The notes: generated by a model from the letters alone, not told the origin. A stretch of 64,000 nt of DNA from Pseudomonas taetrolens (GCF_900475285.1 NZ_LS483370.1:2308001-2372000); one strand, 5' to 3'; shown: positions 17,411 through 26,626, counted from the first letter of the stretch. Translations and numbers: made by a program.

Positions 17411-18718
17411 TTATTTCTGCGCCAGCAATGCCTTCCTTTCCGCCTTTTCATGTTTCATGGCGGCAATTTCACGCTCACAGGCCTCGACATCGAACGAGTT
17501 GTCCCACTTGGCAATGGCAATGGTGCCGATGCCGTTACCGATCAGGTTGGTCACGGCCCGCGCCTCGTTCAGGAACCGGTCAATGCCCAAGAGCAAAACG
17601 AGCCCAACCAGAGGAATGGAGTGGATAGTTGTGAGCGTTGCGGCCAACGTCACAAACCCCGCACCTGCCACGCCAGCCGAGCCTTTGGAAGTCAGCAGGA
17701 ATACGCCCAGCAGAATCATCTGATCCACAAACGTCAGTGGCGTATTGGTCGCCTGGGCGATGAAGATGGCGGCCATGGTGAGATAGATGCAGGTGCCGTC
17801 CGCATTGAAGGTGTACCCCGTTGGCAACACCATGCCCACTACCGACTTTTTGCAGCCAAGCTTTTCAAGTTTCACCATCATTCGTGGCAGCACGGCTTCG
17901 GTTGAACAGGTGCCAAGCGTGATGAGAATTTCATCTTTGAAGTAACGAAGGAATTGCATGAGCGGCATGCCCGACCATCTGGCCACCGTACCCAGCACCA
18001 CCACGATGAAAATCAAGGTTGTGATGTAGAGCGCGATCAGCAACTGACCGAGTGACAGCAAGGTGCCAATCCCGTACTTGCCGATAGTGAACGCCATCCC
18101 GGCACCCGCACCAATCGGCGCCAAGCGCATGACCATTGCAACGATCTTGAACAAGCCTTGCAGGAACAGATCAATGGTGTTGATCAGCGGCTTGCTGGTT
18201 TCGCCCATCTGAACCAAGGCAACACCCATCAAAACCGAAAGCAGAATGACCTGCAGCATGACGCCATTGGAGAATGCGCCGAGGAACGTGTGGGGGATGA
18301 TATTGAGGAAGAAATCAATGGTGCCGCCCTGTTCGCTGGCAGCCTGGCTGTACTTGCTGATAGCACTTCCATCAAGCGCACTGACGTTAATGTTCATACC
18401 GACACCAGGCTTGACGATGTTGACCACGATAAGGCCGACAACTAGGGCGATGGTAGATAGAATCTCAAAGTAGATCAGCGCTTTTACGCCAATCCGCCCG
18501 ACTTCTTTGATACTGCCCATCTTCGCGATACCTACAACGACCGTACCGAAAATAATGGGCGCCAACAGCATTTTGATCAGTTTGATGAAACCATCGGCAA
18601 AGGGTTGGAGCTTGGCTCCGATATCGGGTACGAAGTAACCGATAGCTGCACCGATCACGATGCCGATCAGCACTTGCACATACAGCTGGCTATACCAACG
18701 GGATTTGGAGATTTCCAC
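17411..18718 (-). CDS. dctA: C4-dicarboxylate/proton symporter, DctA type
   Basis: A 435-residue inner-membrane transporter of the DAACS family. Visible signatures: 'IKLIKMLLAPIIFGTVVVGI' (about residues 45-64), 'GVAGAGFVTLAATLTTIHSIP' region and the serine-rich re-entrant loop 'LGTCSTEAVLPRM'. These are typical of DctA, which imports succinate, fumarate, malate and, in some strains, tartrate. It is 100 bp downstream of the D-tartrate dehydratase gene on the same strand, so here tartrate is a likely substrate. Whether it is the main DctA of the cell or a tartrate-dedicated paralogue cannot be decided from the window. Confidence 0.88.
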   Translation of the reverse strand: MEISKSRWYSQLYVQVLIGIVIGAAIGYFVPDIGAKLQPFADGFIKLIKMLLAPIIFGTVVVGIAKMGSIKEVGRIGVKALIYFEILSTIALVVGLIVVNIVKPGVGMNINVSALDGSAISKYSQAASEQGGTIDFFLNIIPHTFLGAFSNGVMLQVILLSVLMGVALVQMGETSKPLINTIDLFLQGLFKIVAMVMRLAPIGAGAGMAFTIGKYGIGTLLSLGQLLIALYITTLIFIVVVLGTVARWSGMPLMQFLRYFKDEILITLGTCSTEAVLPRMMVKLEKLGCKKSVVGMVLPTGYTFNADGTCIYLTMAAIFIAQATNTPLTFVDQMILLGVFLLTSKGSAGVAGAGFVTLAATLTTIHSIPLVGLVLLLGIDRFLNEARAVTNLIGNGIGTIAIAKWDNSFDVEACEREIAAMKHEKAERKALLAQK

Positions 18719-18820
18719 GGAAGCACCTCATTTTATTTTTGTGATGGGCATGTGGCTTGGCGTCAGTGGGTGACGCCTGAATCTGCGGCCTCTTTCAAAG
18801 GGGCCGCAGATCGAGGTTGA

Positions 18821-19990
18821 TCAGCCTTCGCCCAACTCACGCATTACTGCGTACAAGGCGGACTTGGCTTCGAAGCCAACACCTGGAATATCTGGCAGAC
18901 CGACATAACCATTTTCCACCTTGATCCCGTCAGCGAAGCCGCCGAAAGGCTGGAACACGTCGGGGTAAGATTCATTGCCGCCCAGGTGCAGACCGGCTGC
19001 GATGTTCAGGGACATCTGGTGACCGCCGTGCGGAACTACGCGACGGGAAGACCAACCCATTTCTTCCATCACTTTCAGGGTGCGCATGTACTCCACGAGC
19101 CCGTAGGACAGCGCACAGTCGAACTGCAGGAAGTCGCGATCCGGGCGCATGCCGCCGTGACGCAGCAGGTTACGGGCGTCTTGGTGGGAGAACAGGTTTT
19201 CACCGGTCGCCATGGGCAGTTCATAGTGATTGGCAAGTTCAGCCTGGAGTGCGTAATCGAGCGGGTCGCCGATCTCCTCATACCAGAAGAGGTTGTACTT
19301 CTTGATGGCTTCCGCGTAAGCAATACCGGTCTGAAGGTCGAAACGACCGTTGGCATCGACCGCCAGTCGACGGCCATCTCCCACCACTTCGAGTACCGCT
19401 TCGATGCGACGGATATCTTCGTCCAGCGGTACAGCACCAATCTTCATCTTGACGACGTCGTAGCCACGATCCAGATAGCTCTGCATTTCTGCTTTGAGCT
19501 TGGTCTGGTCTTTGCCAGGGTAGTAGTAGCCACCTGCTGCATAGACCCAGACCTTGTCATCGGCCACGCCGTCACGGTAACGATCAGCCAGCAAGCGATA
19601 GAGTGGTTTGCCTTCAATCTTGGCGACGGCATCCCATACAGCCATGTCGATGGTGCCAACCGCGACCGAGCGCTCGCCGTGGCCGCCTGGCTTTTCGTTG
19701 GTCATCAGGGCTTTCCAGATGGCGAACGGATCCAGGTTGTTGTTTTCATGGTCGACCAGCGTGTCTGGATCCGCTTCGGTGATACGCGCCAGGAAACGAT
19801 CACGCATCAGGGCGCCTTGACCATAGCGACCATTGGAGTTGAAACCGTAGCCGATGACAGGTTTGCCATCGCGAATCACATCCGTGATGACAGCGACGAC
19901 CGAGCAGGTCATTTTGGAAAAGTCGATATAGGCGTTGGCAATTGGGGAGGCAATAGAAACTGTTTTTTCACGGATGTCTACGATACGCAT
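18821..19990 (-). CDS. tarD: D(-)-tartrate dehydratase (enolase superfamily)
   Basis: A 389-residue protein, the same length as characterised D-tartrate dehydratase of Bradyrhizobium as I remember it, and very similar in sequence: 'PIANAYIDFSKMT', 'GYGFNSNGRYGQGALMRDRF', 'VYAAGGYYYPGKD'. Active-site features seen: K181-x-K183, metal ligands D212, E238 and E264, and catalytic H321 in 'VVPHGGHQMSLNI'. It dehydrates D-tartrate to oxaloacetate. Start at 19990 with AAGAGGAA upstream. With a dicarboxylate transporter downstream and a divergent LysR gene upstream it forms a complete tartrate-use module. Confidence 0.92.
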   Translation of the reverse strand: MRIVDIREKTVSIASPIANAYIDFSKMTCSVVAVITDVIRDGKPVIGYGFNSNGRYGQGALMRDRFLARITEADPDTLVDHENNNLDPFAIWKALMTNEKPGGHGERSVAVGTIDMAVWDAVAKIEGKPLYRLLADRYRDGVADDKVWVYAAGGYYYPGKDQTKLKAEMQSYLDRGYDVVKMKIGAVPLDEDIRRIEAVLEVVGDGRRLAVDANGRFDLQTGIAYAEAIKKYNLFWYEEIGDPLDYALQAELANHYELPMATGENLFSHQDARNLLRHGGMRPDRDFLQFDCALSYGLVEYMRTLKVMEEMGWSSRRVVPHGGHQMSLNIAAGLHLGGNESYPDVFQPFGGFADGIKVENGYVGLPDIPGVGFEAKSALYAVMRELGEG

Positions 19991-20090
19991 GACGGGTTCC
20001 TCTTGTTGTTTGTGGCCCCACGTTATGCTTTGCGATGTCACCCTCCCAATGCTATTAATGCCGCACCCTATGCACAGGAGGCATGGCCCC

Positions 20091-20984
20091 TTGGAACTCG
20101 TTTGGCTCGAAGATCTTTCAGCGCTTGCGGAGTACGGCAGTTTTGTCCGTGCTGCTGAGGCACGCCATGTTACTCAGCCAGCCTTCAGTCGAAGAGTACG
20201 ATCTCTGGAGAATTGGATGGGCGTCGAGTTATTTGTGCGCACACCACAAGGAGCAACCCTTACCGAGGCAGGAAGGCAAATTTTGCCCAGTGCTCAGGAA
20301 GCTGCCCGGCATTTGTACAGGATGCGTAGCGAGGCTCAAGAGGTAGCAGGAATAGCCGCCAAATCGCTGCAATTCGCGGCAACTCATTCCCTGTCGTTTA
20401 CATTTTTTCCCAAGTGGCTTCGAAGCTCAGAAAACGGTGCTCCCATTGAGGCCGTGAAGCTACACTCTGACAGCATGGCGGTCTGTGAGCAGATGCTGAT
20501 ACATGGTCAGGTTCAGTTTCTGCTCTGCCACCGCCATCCCGACGTTCCGCCTTTACTGGCGCCTGATCAATTCATCAGCAAAAAGGTGGGGGAGGACGTC
20601 CTCGTACCGCTTGCGAGTGCATCCACTAACTTCGGTACCTCGCCTGCAGCGTTGCCATACCTCGCCTACACCCATGAGTCTGGACTGGGGCGAATCGTCG
20701 CCCACAGACTGCGTGGCAAGGAAGACTACCTTCACCTCAAGCCACTCTTCAGCAGCCACCTTGCAGCGGTACTCATGTCCATGGCTCTGGAAAGCAAAGG
20801 AGTGGCGTGGTTGCCTAAGAGCCTTACCGAACAAGAAATCCTAGATGGGCGCTTAGTCAGAGCGCTCGACGAAAGCTGGGATATACCTCTGGAAATTCAT
20901 CTGACCCGCCCGAAAGCAATCCTCAGTCAGTCTGCCGAAGATTTCTGGAGGAGGGCGGGTAGTGATCCGCAGCCTTCCACATGA
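20091..20984 (+). CDS. LysR-family regulator of the tartrate module
   Basis: A 297-residue LysR protein. A TTG start at 20091 is chosen: AGGAGG lies nine bases upstream and the resulting N-terminus 'MELVWLEDLSALAEYGSFVR' is the family norm. Longer ATG starts (20058, 20070) lie before that ribosome site. The winged helix ends near 'RVRSLENWMGVELFVRTPQG' and the effector domain follows. It is divergent from tarD with about 100 bp between starts, so it most likely activates tarD-dctA in response to tartrate. Its stop is 26 bp before the relic attachment repeat at 21011. Confidence 0.88.
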   Translation: MELVWLEDLSALAEYGSFVRAAEARHVTQPAFSRRVRSLENWMGVELFVRTPQGATLTEAGRQILPSAQEAARHLYRMRSEAQEVAGIAAKSLQFAATHSLSFTFFPKWLRSSENGAPIEAVKLHSDSMAVCEQMLIHGQVQFLLCHRHPDVPPLLAPDQFISKKVGEDVLVPLASASTNFGTSPAALPYLAYTHESGLGRIVAHRLRGKEDYLHLKPLFSSHLAAVLMSMALESKGVAWLPKSLTEQEILDGRLVRALDESWDIPLEIHLTRPKAILSQSAEDFWRRAGSDPQPST

Positions 20985-21010
20985 CGCGTTGCGCTGCTCC
21001 GGTTTGATGC

Positions 21011-21135
21011 AGAGACTCTCAGGGTTGCCGAAAACATTTTACTAGGCTCTAGGGCGGTGCTTTCAGGTAGAAAAATTTCAAATATGCCCCCAGTTTTGCC
21101 CCCAGCTGCATGTGATGCTCGAGCAATGGCGAGCG
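21011..21135. repeat. Diverged att/island-end scar (third copy)
   Basis: About 125 bp that align with 34386-34510: 'AGACTCTCAGGGTTGCCG', then 'AAAACATTTTACTAGGCTCT', 'GTGCTTTCAGGTAGAAAAAT' and two 'GCCCCC' blocks. Read on the minus strand it encodes a worn form of MFFG(D/N)P(D/E)SL, the C-terminus of the LysR target gene at 43460, with one base missing. It marks the left end of a second, older island reaching to 34403. The part beyond the core may be the last codons of a lost integrase. Confidence 0.6.
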
Positions 21136-21250
21136 CACGCCCTGGTGGTGATCCTGCGTAGGGCTTGATGGCTTTCGGCGGCACAGACCCTTTGAAATTG
21201 GCTGGTTCGTCCACTTTGCAGATGCTCACTGGCTGCCAGTCTGCCGGTAC

Positions 21251-21853
21251 CTACTGGTGCATCTCCGTCACAGACATAGTGAATACCAGCTTGGATCTTC
21301 CAGCGTTGGAATAGGAATGGGGGACATCGGTTTTGGCCACTGCTGAGCTCCCCGCAGGGATGACTAACTCCGTTTCCCCTACCACGCATTTCAGCGTGCC
21401 TTTCTCCACATGAAACAGTTCAAGCGTGCCCTGAGGATGCCCCTGTGAAGCGAAAGATTCGCCTGGGTGCATTTCCCAACGCCACAGCTCAATCATATCT
21501 GGGCCGGACGTTCCAGCCAGAAGGCGCGCCGTTCCTCCCAGTTCACCGGTCCAGAGCGTGGGTATGTCTTGGCTGTCGATGATATGGGCAGATGGGGCTT
21601 CGGTCACATTGACGATATCTGCAACGGACAGGCCCAGCGCGGCGGCGATTTTGCAAAGGATGCCGATGCTGGGATTCGCCGTACATTTCTCTATTTCGAC
21701 GACCATTCCTTTGCTCACGCCAGCGCGGCGGGAAAGCTCATCCAACGTGATCTTCTGGGCTTTACGCGCCTGTTTTAGCGTGCGCGCAACAGCCAGGCTG
21801 ACGGCTTGGGCATCAGCGCCAGGGGTAGTCGACAGGCTGGTATTGGTGGTCAT
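21251..21853 (-). CDS. XRE-family regulator with C-terminal cupin
   Basis: A 200-residue regulator. A helix-turn-helix XRE domain covers about residues 25-83 ('LKQARKAQKITLDELSRRAG', 'GMVVEIEKCTANPSIGILCK'), and a cupin domain covers about 110-195 with 'HPGESFASQGHPQGTLELFH', 'VEKGTLKCVVG' and a likely ligand near 'DVPHSYSNAG'. Such fusions act as repressors or activators that sense a small molecule in the cupin. It is divergent from the B3/B4 domain gene; direct repeats in the shared region (21940-21969) are candidate operators. Confidence 0.88.
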   Translation of the reverse strand: MTTNTSLSTTPGADAQAVSLAVARTLKQARKAQKITLDELSRRAGVSKGMVVEIEKCTANPSIGILCKIAAALGLSVADIVNVTEAPSAHIIDSQDIPTLWTGELGGTARLLAGTSGPDMIELWRWEMHPGESFASQGHPQGTLELFHVEKGTLKCVVGETELVIPAGSSAVAKTDVPHSYSNAGRSKLVFTMSVTEMHQ

Positions 21854-21939
21854 TGATGAGGGTCATGAGAAAAAATATGCTGGGATTCTCGACTGTTATC
21901 AGTAGCTCCGTCAATCGGATCAGCCGTTATAGTAGATGA

Positions 21940-21969
21940 TATTGGTCATTATATTGACTTTATTGGTCG
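21940..21969. promoter_or_regulatory. Direct repeats upstream of the B3/B4 gene
   Basis: TATTGGTCA (21940), TATTGACTT (21952) and TATTGGTCG (21961). The first and last repeats lie 21 bp apart, two helical turns, so a dimer could bind one face of the DNA. The divergent XRE-cupin protein is the natural candidate. A ribosome site GGAGG follows at about 22004. Confidence 0.4.
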
Positions 21970-22014
21970 CCGCTGACTAGCATGAAATGACATTTAGGTT
22001 CCTGGAGGTTTTTG

Positions 22015-22710
22015 ATGCTGCCCGTACTGCCGTTAATCGATCAAGCCGTTGCCGAGCTGGCGCCGGAGTTCAGGGCCCTGAGCATCGTGGTGGGAGCTGC
22101 GCCACTGGCTCATCCTGAGGTGGCTCAGGCCGCGCTGGACCGTGCTTGCAAGGCCGTTCAGGAAGGTGGGCCAAGCTGGGGAGAAGCCCATTTGGCCGCA
22201 TGGGCTGAGACCTTCCGAAAGTTTGGGGCCAAGCCGCAGCGCACGCCTTGTTCAGCTGAAGCGCTGCGTAAACGAGTTTTACGTGACGGCAGCTTGCCTG
22301 GCCTGGATCCCATCGTCGATCTCTACAACGCAATCAGCATTGAGTACGCCATCCCGGTTGGCGGGGAAAACATTGAAGCCTATGTGGGCTCCCCACAGCT
22401 CGTAGTCGCTGATGGCACCGAGCCTTTTGACACGATGAAAGAGGGTGTTCCTGCTCTCGAGTATCCGGATGCCGGCGAGGTTGTCTGGCGCGATGACAAC
22501 GGCGTGACTTGCCGTCGCTGGAATTGGCGGCAAGGTGTCAGGACCCGTCTCGCTGCTGACGCGAAGAGCATGTGGTTCATTCTGGAGAGTCTGCCGGCGA
22601 TGCCGCTTGAAGCCTTGACGGAAGCGGGGGACAAACTCATCGAAGGGTTGCAGCAAATGATGCCAGGCGTCCAGATCGAAAGCTCACTGATTGGTCCTGG
22701 GGCCAAATAG
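22015..22710 (+). CDS. B3/B4 tRNA-binding-domain protein
   Basis: A 231-residue protein whose middle matches the B3/B4 domain of phenylalanyl-tRNA synthetase beta chains: 'PIVDLYNAISIEYAIPVGGE' (about 101-120), 'GTEPFDTMKEGVPALEYPDAGEVVW' region and 'VTCRRWNWRQGVRTRL'. Stand-alone B3/B4 proteins are thought to edit or bind mischarged amino acids or tRNA, but most are uncharacterised. Start at 22015 with GGAGG six bases upstream; a TTG three bases earlier is disfavoured. It is divergent from an XRE-cupin regulator, a pairing that is common in proteobacteria and suggests control by an amino-acid-like ligand. Confidence 0.8.
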   Translation: MLPVLPLIDQAVAELAPEFRALSIVVGAAPLAHPEVAQAALDRACKAVQEGGPSWGEAHLAAWAETFRKFGAKPQRTPCSAEALRKRVLRDGSLPGLDPIVDLYNAISIEYAIPVGGENIEAYVGSPQLVVADGTEPFDTMKEGVPALEYPDAGEVVWRDDNGVTCRRWNWRQGVRTRLAADAKSMWFILESLPAMPLEALTEAGDKLIEGLQQMMPGVQIESSLIGPGAK

Positions 22711-22859
22711 TCGATAGACCGCTGCAAGGAGTGATGACGATGTTTATACATAACAGACAGAATTCTCACATCATGGGACCGGGTGTGGATAATTGGCGTT
22801 TTTTTCATCAGCAATTTCCTGGCACGTGATACATCTGAGAAAACTGCAAAGAGGTCAGC

Positions 22860-24464
22860 ATGGACCGAGCCAAGGGAACCGCCGTTCTCGACAAAACCTT
22901 CGACATTCTTGAAGCCATCGGACTCTCCACTGACGGCCTGGATAATCAGCAACTCGCCGCACAGTTGAACCTCCCTCGTGCCACGCTTTATCGCCTACTG
23001 GCCCTTTTGATTGAACGCGGCATGGTGCGCCGTGACGCCAACAATAAATGCTACCGCTTGGGCTTTCGTTATCTGGAGTTGGTGCGTGGGGCCTGGATGG
23101 AACCGGACCTGATCGCCGCTGCCAGTTTTGAGCTACGAGCCTTGCGTGACTTGACTGGGGAAACTACCTATCTGGCGATTCGCGACGGCGACCAGGTGCT
23201 ATCACTGGAGCGTTGCGATGGCGCCCACAGCCGACGTTCCGCCGCCTCGATGGGCCAGCGCAAGGCCATGTACTGCACGGGGCAGGGTAAGGCGATCCTC
23301 AGTGCATTGGCGGATGAAGAGCGGCGTGAGCTGGTCAAGAACATGGCCCTTACTGCCCTGACACCGCTGACTATCACCGACCGCAACCGCTTGATGACCG
23401 AATTGGATGTCACACGCGTGCGCGGCTATGCCGTCGATGACGAAGAAATTGTGCTCGGTGTGCGTTGCGTAGCCGCGCCGGTGGTGGACAGCGCGGGCCA
23501 GGTACGCGGTGCGCTGAGCATCGCCGGCCCAGCCTATCGACTGACCCTTGAGCGCCTGACGTTGCTCGGTCCGGAAGTGACGGCGTCAGCACAGCGGGTG
23601 GGCAGCCAACTGGCGGTGAAGCAGGCTGAGGCGCGTCCAGATGAATTGCAGCCGGTGAGTAGCCAATGGGCGTTTTTAGGTGGGCACCCGCGTTGGAGTA
23701 CCAGTGAAAAATGCTTGTACTGGGCGGATAAACTCGGCCCGGCGGTCTTTCGCCACGGCGGCGAGGGTACCAAGCGGATCCTGCGCACCGAAAAACCGAT
23801 CATGGGCCTGGAACTCACACCGAACGGGCTGTTTGTGGCGCTGGAGGACGAATACTTTTTCTTCGACAAAGGTGAGGTGCGGCATCGTACCTCTTGGGGT
23901 TTTGGTACACCGACCTGCCTGTGTTGTGATCGTGACGGGCGGGTCTGGGCGGCGATCCGAATGGGCAGCGGCCAGTGGAAGGTCGGCGAAGTCTCCCGCG
24001 ATGGGACACTCACCAGCCATTGGCAGATCAGTGAGGCCATCGGCGCATTATGCTGGGATTCGCCGCGTCAACAGTTGTTCGCGCTGGCGCCGGAGTCGGG
24101 CAGTGTGTATCGGCTGCGTACCGGCGGCGAAGTGCGCCGTTTTACCAGCATGCCTAAAGGCTCGGGCCAACTCAGTGGCCTGGCAGTGGATGCGGATGGC
24201 AGCGTATGGACGGCATTGTCTGGCGGCTGGAGCATCGTCAAGTTCGACCACGAGGGCAATCTGGAGCGCATGCTCGGTGTACCGGTCGCGTCGCCCACCG
24301 ACCTGTGCTTTGGGGCGGTCGATGGGCGTACGCTGTTTGTCACCTCATCGCGCCAGGCGGTCAGCCGGCAGGCGCTCAAGAATGCCCCATGGTCGGGGAC
24401 CGTCATGAGTACGCCGGCCGGCAGCCAAGGCGCACCGGCCCCGCTGACCCGTGGCCCGGCCTAA
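22860..24464 (+). CDS. IclR regulator fused to an SMP-30/gluconolactonase-like domain
   Basis: A 534-residue two-part protein. Residues ~8-70 are an IclR winged helix ('LDKTFDILEAIGLS', 'QLNLPRATLYRLLALLIERG'); ~80-250 are the IclR effector domain; from about 265 to 515 a six-bladed beta-propeller of the SMP-30/gluconolactonase/LRE type follows ('GLELTPNGLFVALEDEYFFF', 'LSGLAVDADGSVWTALSGGW'). It can be read as one protein that binds DNA and also binds or hydrolyses a sugar lactone. It sits at the head of the sugar-acid cluster and is likely its regulator. The start at 22860 is ATG with AAAGAGG upstream. Confidence 0.85.
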   Translation: MDRAKGTAVLDKTFDILEAIGLSTDGLDNQQLAAQLNLPRATLYRLLALLIERGMVRRDANNKCYRLGFRYLELVRGAWMEPDLIAAASFELRALRDLTGETTYLAIRDGDQVLSLERCDGAHSRRSAASMGQRKAMYCTGQGKAILSALADEERRELVKNMALTALTPLTITDRNRLMTELDVTRVRGYAVDDEEIVLGVRCVAAPVVDSAGQVRGALSIAGPAYRLTLERLTLLGPEVTASAQRVGSQLAVKQAEARPDELQPVSSQWAFLGGHPRWSTSEKCLYWADKLGPAVFRHGGEGTKRILRTEKPIMGLELTPNGLFVALEDEYFFFDKGEVRHRTSWGFGTPTCLCCDRDGRVWAAIRMGSGQWKVGEVSRDGTLTSHWQISEAIGALCWDSPRQQLFALAPESGSVYRLRTGGEVRRFTSMPKGSGQLSGLAVDADGSVWTALSGGWSIVKFDHEGNLERMLGVPVASPTDLCFGAVDGRTLFVTSSRQAVSRQALKNAPWSGTVMSTPAGSQGAPAPLTRGPA

Positions 24465-24467
24465 GGG

Positions 24468-25721
24468 TTATTTCAAGGCGAAGGTATAGGACAGAATGAC
24501 GCGGTTTTCATCGCGCCGTCCGGTGGCGTCGCCCTGGATCTCGACATTGCGAAAGCGCAGCGCCAGGTCCTTGAACGTGCCCGACTGGATCACGTAGCTC
24601 AGGTCGATGTTGCGCTCCCACTCCTTGCCCGGTTGGCCGTTGACCTCGAAGTTGTCTCCATACACATAACGCGCAAACGCGGTCAGCCCCGGCACGCCCC
24701 AGCCGGCGAAGTTGATGTCGTAGCGCCCTTGCCACGACCGTTCCTGGGCGCGGTCGAATCGCATCACCTGGATTGCGTTGCCCACGCCGGGTAGATCGGT
24801 TTCCTGCAGAAACGGCAGCGCGCTGTCGCCGGCGTTGTACTGGTAACCCACGGTGACTTTGTGCATGCCGTAGGCGGCGCTGGCCAGGGCCGAGGTCAGG
24901 CGACTGTCAAGGGCACCGGCGCGGGCTGATCCGGCTTCGCCCGTATCCGTATGGCTCAGGGTGCCCGCCAGGCGCCAGGCGCCCACATCCACAAACTTCG
25001 AGGCGGTGATCAGTTTCTGCTGATAAACGTCGTCCAATTCGCCGGCCCACACGCCCAGGCTGAACGACTGCACCGGGGCCCAGGTAGTGCCCAAGTAGTT
25101 GAAGCGGTCACTGCTGACGTTCAGGTAGTTACCGGTCTGCATGTCGGTGGAATGGGAGAACCCGCGATAGTTGGTCTGGCGCATCTGCCCGAGGCTGAAA
25201 GTGAAATGCTCGACCTCCTGGCTGTCGATCATCACCCCTTCGAAGAACTGCGGTAGCAAGCGTGAGTCGCCGGCGTACACCAGTGGAGTCTTGGGAAATA
25301 GCCCGCCGATCTTCAGTTCGGTCTTGGAATACTTCAATTTCAGCGCAGCGGTACCTTCGGAATACTCATTGACCGAGCGCGGGTCACTGTCGCGCGGGGC
25401 ACCCAGTCGCTTGGTAAAACCGGGTAGTAGCTCGCTGCCGCTGCGGGCGGGCGAGGAGTCGAGCTTGAGGCCAAGCCCGGCATAGACGTCCACGCCAACG
25501 CCGATGGGCGTGTCGGTGTAGCCTGATTGGGCCTTGAAGATAAAGCCTTGGGCCCACTCTTCGATTTTCGACTGCGCCGGCGCCTTGGTGTCGCGCAGGT
25601 CGTGGTTGTAGTAGAAGTTGCGCAGGGTCAGCGAAGCTTTGCCGTCATCGATGAGGTCGGCATGGGCCACGACGGGAGCAAGACCCAGGCTGAAAATAGG
25701 CAGGGAGCGATAGAAGTTCAT
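24468..25721 (-). CDS. OprD-family outer-membrane porin
   Basis: A 417-residue porin: signal peptide (MNFYRSLPIFSLGLAPVVAH), an 'LIDDGKASLTLRNFYYNHD' start of the barrel, alternating beta strands, and the C-terminal 'SYTFALK' with a terminal Lys rather than Phe. OprD-type porins take up small anionic or basic compounds; members next to MFS and dehydratase genes import sugar acids. It ends three bases after the IclR-SMP30 stop, convergent with it, and heads away from the cluster on the minus strand. Its substrate is probably the same sugar acid as for the rest of the block. Confidence 0.88.
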   Translation of the reverse strand: MNFYRSLPIFSLGLAPVVAHADLIDDGKASLTLRNFYYNHDLRDTKAPAQSKIEEWAQGFIFKAQSGYTDTPIGVGVDVYAGLGLKLDSSPARSGSELLPGFTKRLGAPRDSDPRSVNEYSEGTAALKLKYSKTELKIGGLFPKTPLVYAGDSRLLPQFFEGVMIDSQEVEHFTFSLGQMRQTNYRGFSHSTDMQTGNYLNVSSDRFNYLGTTWAPVQSFSLGVWAGELDDVYQQKLITASKFVDVGAWRLAGTLSHTDTGEAGSARAGALDSRLTSALASAAYGMHKVTVGYQYNAGDSALPFLQETDLPGVGNAIQVMRFDRAQERSWQGRYDINFAGWGVPGLTAFARYVYGDNFEVNGQPGKEWERNIDLSYVIQSGTFKDLALRFRNVEIQGDATGRRDENRVILSYTFALK

Positions 25722-25756
25722 TGTTAATGTTGTCCTTCGGTGTGGGTCTGATCGGG

Positions 25757-26626
25757 TCAGGCAGGGGTCCAGGTGAGTGAAAGCGCAGCGCTCAGTGTTT
25801 GCCCAGCCTCAAGCACTTGGGTGCCTTGCTCGGGCCATTGCGCGGATGGCGTGTTGAAGGCGTCCGCCAGGTGCGATACCGGTTCCAGGCACAGGTAGGG
25901 CGCACCGGCTGGGGCAAAAACCACCAGGTGACTCAACGGCATCTCCGCCGTCAGCAGCACCTGGCCCTGGGGGTAGTCGAGTTGCAGGCGTCCGTCCCAG
26001 CGTGAGCCGTACACCGCCACTTCATGGGCGACATCGGCTGGCAGCAGTAGCGGCTCGATCAGTTCGCGCACGCTACCGCAGGGCAGGTAGTCTGCGTCGA
26101 TGTCCCAAGCCAGGGCGGGGGCGAACCGTACGGTCATGCCGGGGTGGCGCTGGAAGTATGGGTGCAGGCCTAGACCCGCCGGCATTGAGGTGTGACCCAG
26201 GTTGGTGACCGACAGTTGCAGCCGCACACCGTCGCCGTGGAGTTCGAAGCGTTGTTGGAAACGCACCGGCCATGGCCAGTGTTCGCCGCTATAGTCCACT
26301 GTCAGCAGGGCGTAGGTGGCGCTGTGTTCGATCACATCCCAGGTCAGGGTGTGGCTGACACCATGCAGCGTGTGCGGGCGAGCGGCGGGGTGTGCCGGCA
26401 ACGCATGGACCAGGCCCGCGTGCTTCAGACGCGCATTGCGCAGGCGGTTGGAGTAGGGCAGAAGCGGGTAGGCGCCACCTCGCGGCCAATTCAGCGGATC
26501 AAAGCTGCCGGCATGGAGCGGAGTGAACACATCCAGCTCGCCGACCTTGAGGCTGGCTATGCGGCCGCCCCATTGTGGTAATAAAGTCAGGGACCAGACT
26601 TCGTTGTGCAGTGCCAGGGTATGCAT
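25757..26626 (-). CDS. Aldose 1-epimerase-family protein
   Basis: A 289-residue mutarotase-fold protein. Start at 26626 with GGAGCGACC upstream. Features: N-terminal 'LLPQWGGRIASLKVG', the histidine motif 'HTLHGVSHTLTWDV' (about 94), the conserved 'LGLHPYFQRHPGM' (about 160) and a C-terminal strand with 'LVVFAPAGAPYLCLEPVSHLADAF' (about 230-253), in which the Glu is a likely catalytic base. It would interconvert sugar anomers before dehydrogenation. It lies between the porin and the dehydratase genes on the same strand, so it is probably part of one operon with them. Confidence 0.85.
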   Translation of the reverse strand: MHTLALHNEVWSLTLLPQWGGRIASLKVGELDVFTPLHAGSFDPLNWPRGGAYPLLPYSNRLRNARLKHAGLVHALPAHPAARPHTLHGVSHTLTWDVIEHSATYALLTVDYSGEHWPWPVRFQQRFELHGDGVRLQLSVTNLGHTSMPAGLGLHPYFQRHPGMTVRFAPALAWDIDADYLPCGSVRELIEPLLLPADVAHEVAVYGSRWDGRLQLDYPQGQVLLTAEMPLSHLVVFAPAGAPYLCLEPVSHLADAFNTPSAQWPEQGTQVLEAGQTLSAALSLTWTPA

